DNA from: an uncultured Bacteroidota bacterium
GTDB lineage: Bacteria; Bacteroidota; Bacteroidia; Chitinophagales; Chitinophagaceae
Direction of reading: 5' to 3'
Assembly (NCBI GenBank): GCA_903858475.1
Contig: CAIOIZ010000048.1
Coordinates: 1 to 33,650, forward strand
DNA: 33,650 nt
The position numbers were made by a program, and so were the translations under genes. Positions 32,850 to 33,650 of this stretch are shown piece by piece. How positions within the stretch are numbered: the first letter of the stretch is position 1; every line of letters begins with the position of its first letter. The notes below the pieces were generated by a model. The model did no database searches. It worked only from the letters and a program-made list of their open reading frames with translations, and had not been told where the DNA came from.

Positions 32850-33466
32850 TGGCAACAAAAGTTTTTATTGTAGATGACCATTACATGGTAATTGAAGGTA
32901 TTCGTTCTTTATTACAAAATGAAGCAACAGTGGAGTGGGTGGGCCATGCTTCCAATGCAGCTTCCTGTCTGGCATTTTTACACCAGCAATTGCCCGATGT
33001 TATTTTAATGGATATTAATTTACCCGATAAAAACGGCATTGAACTGTGTAAAGAAGTGAGACAATTGTATCCATCTGTATTTATCATAGGGTTAAGCACT
33101 TTTAATCAGCAGAGTTTTATCCAAAAAATGATGGAAAATGGCGCTTCGGGTTATGTACTTAAAAATGCTACTCAGGAAGAATTAATGGAAGCCATTAAAA
33201 CAGTGGCAAATGGTAAAACTTATTTAAGTGATGAAGCTGCTCTTTCGCTCAGAAAAAGTAATTCAGGCGAAACGCCTGTACTTACCCGGAGAGAAAAAGA
33301 AGTACTGGAACTAATAGCTGATGGCATGACCAATAATGAAATTGCTGCAAAACTATTTATTAGTGTTACCACAGTTGATACCCATCGTAAAAATTTGCTG
33401 GCTAAATTCGACGCCAGAAATATTGCCTCATTAATAAAGTCAGCCATGCAGATGCAGCTGATATAA
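32849..33466 (+). CDS. NarL/FixJ-family response regulator, 205 aa
   Basis: The receiver domain (~1-120) has the acidic pair D9/D10 (VFIVDDH), the phospho-acceptor D55 (ILMDINLPDKNG), the LST switch residue and YVLKNA with the conserved Lys. The LuxR-type HTH (~143-200) has LTRREKEVLELIADGMTNNE, then IAAKLFISVTTVDTHRKNL. Phosphorylation by HisKA_3 kinases leads such regulators to bind dyad operators of about 16-20 bp. It starts at the ATG overlapping the headless kinase stop. The 18-bp dyads in front of the minus-strand units and kinase are the natural candidates for its operators, by proximity and type; this is inference. No other DNA-binding regulator is seen in the window. Confidence 0.92.
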   Translation: MATKVFIVDDHYMVIEGIRSLLQNEATVEWVGHASNAASCLAFLHQQLPDVILMDINLPDKNGIELCKEVRQLYPSVFIIGLSTFNQQSFIQKMMENGASGYVLKNATQEELMEAIKTVANGKTYLSDEAALSLRKSNSGETPVLTRREKEVLELIADGMTNNEIAAKLFISVTTVDTHRKNLLAKFDARNIASLIKSAMQMQLI

Positions 33467-33468
33467 AA

Positions 33469-33525
33469 TTATTTTTTTGCAGCACAAGGAATTTCTATCA
33501 GTACCGAAGTGCCTTTTATAGTTTT
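33469..33525 (-). pseudogene. Possible kinase C-terminal remnant on the minus strand
   Basis: On the minus strand the sequence ending at the TAA 33469-33471 reads KGTSVLIEIPCAAKK, matching the G2 box and end of HATPase domains (GKGTSVLIEL in both kinases here). The open frame extends upstream to a TGA at 33613 without a start codon and without recognisable kinase sequence. It may be a displaced kinase tail or chance. The remaining bases to 33650 show nothing further. Confidence 0.3.
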
Positions 33526-33650
33526 ATAGTCTGGGGCGAAGTTGCACCCACTTATTAAGGTATGATAATAATCAAAATTATAATATGATGAAACCCTTAT
33601 TTGACAAGTGTTTCAGCGATTTTTTATGCAATATATATTGCTTTTTTCTA

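Overview
The window is AT-rich DNA from a Bacteroidota bacterium, most likely of the Chitinophagaceae/Sphingobacteriia type. Supporting signs are the many Sec signal peptides of the form MKK...FAQ or LYAQ, MORN-variant and Sel1 repeat proteins, TPR-type NarL-family histidine kinases, weak Shine-Dalgarno signals, and long runs of small secreted proteins without enzymatic annotation. The species cannot be named from sequence alone. No rRNA, tRNA, CRISPR array or intact insertion sequence was seen.

Left part (1-6800), plus strand: the tail of an unknown gene, a decayed Sel1 gene start, then a MORN-repeat protein (29-30 units of 24 residues) followed by two secreted Sel1-repeat proteins. The MORN gene ends at a recent-looking nonsense codon; without it the gene would read on and overlap the next start codon as TAATG. 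A graveyard of gene fragments (5207-5746), a secreted TPM-domain protein, and another frameshifted remnant (6470-6794) follow.

Middle part (6800-28030), minus strand: fifteen genes, nearly all with signal peptides. They include a TPR/lipocalin-like protein, an M48 zinc metalloprotease lipoprotein, three paralogues of one unknown family (called A here), three of another (B), an Hcp-like secreted protein, a beta-propeller protein, a DUF4920-like protein, a membrane-anchored lysozyme-like protein, and a metzincin-type zinc protease. Families A and B are interleaved, and B has exchangeable N-terminal modules.

Right part (28183-33466), plus strand: two complete TPR sensor histidine kinases with near-identical kinase halves, a third kinase that has lost its sensor and phospho-accepting histidine, and, overlapping it by one base, a NarL/FixJ response regulator.

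The main observation is regulatory. An 18-bp dyad (best copy ATCCCTTAAAAACAGGAT on the plus strand) lies 45-50 bp upstream of the start codon of six minus-strand transcription units and about 115 bp upstream of a seventh. In five of them a GTAAATAT-like block (ATATTTAC on the coding strand) sits exactly 23 bp further downstream. Related sites lie upstream of the first kinase gene and of the headless kinase-regulator pair. I infer that the response regulator binds this site as an activator near position -43, so the locus would be a self-contained two-component system driving its own secreted-protein regulon. What that secreted set does is unknown; proteases, a lysozyme-like enzyme, adhesion-type repeats and an Hcp-like protein suggest a role at or outside the cell envelope.
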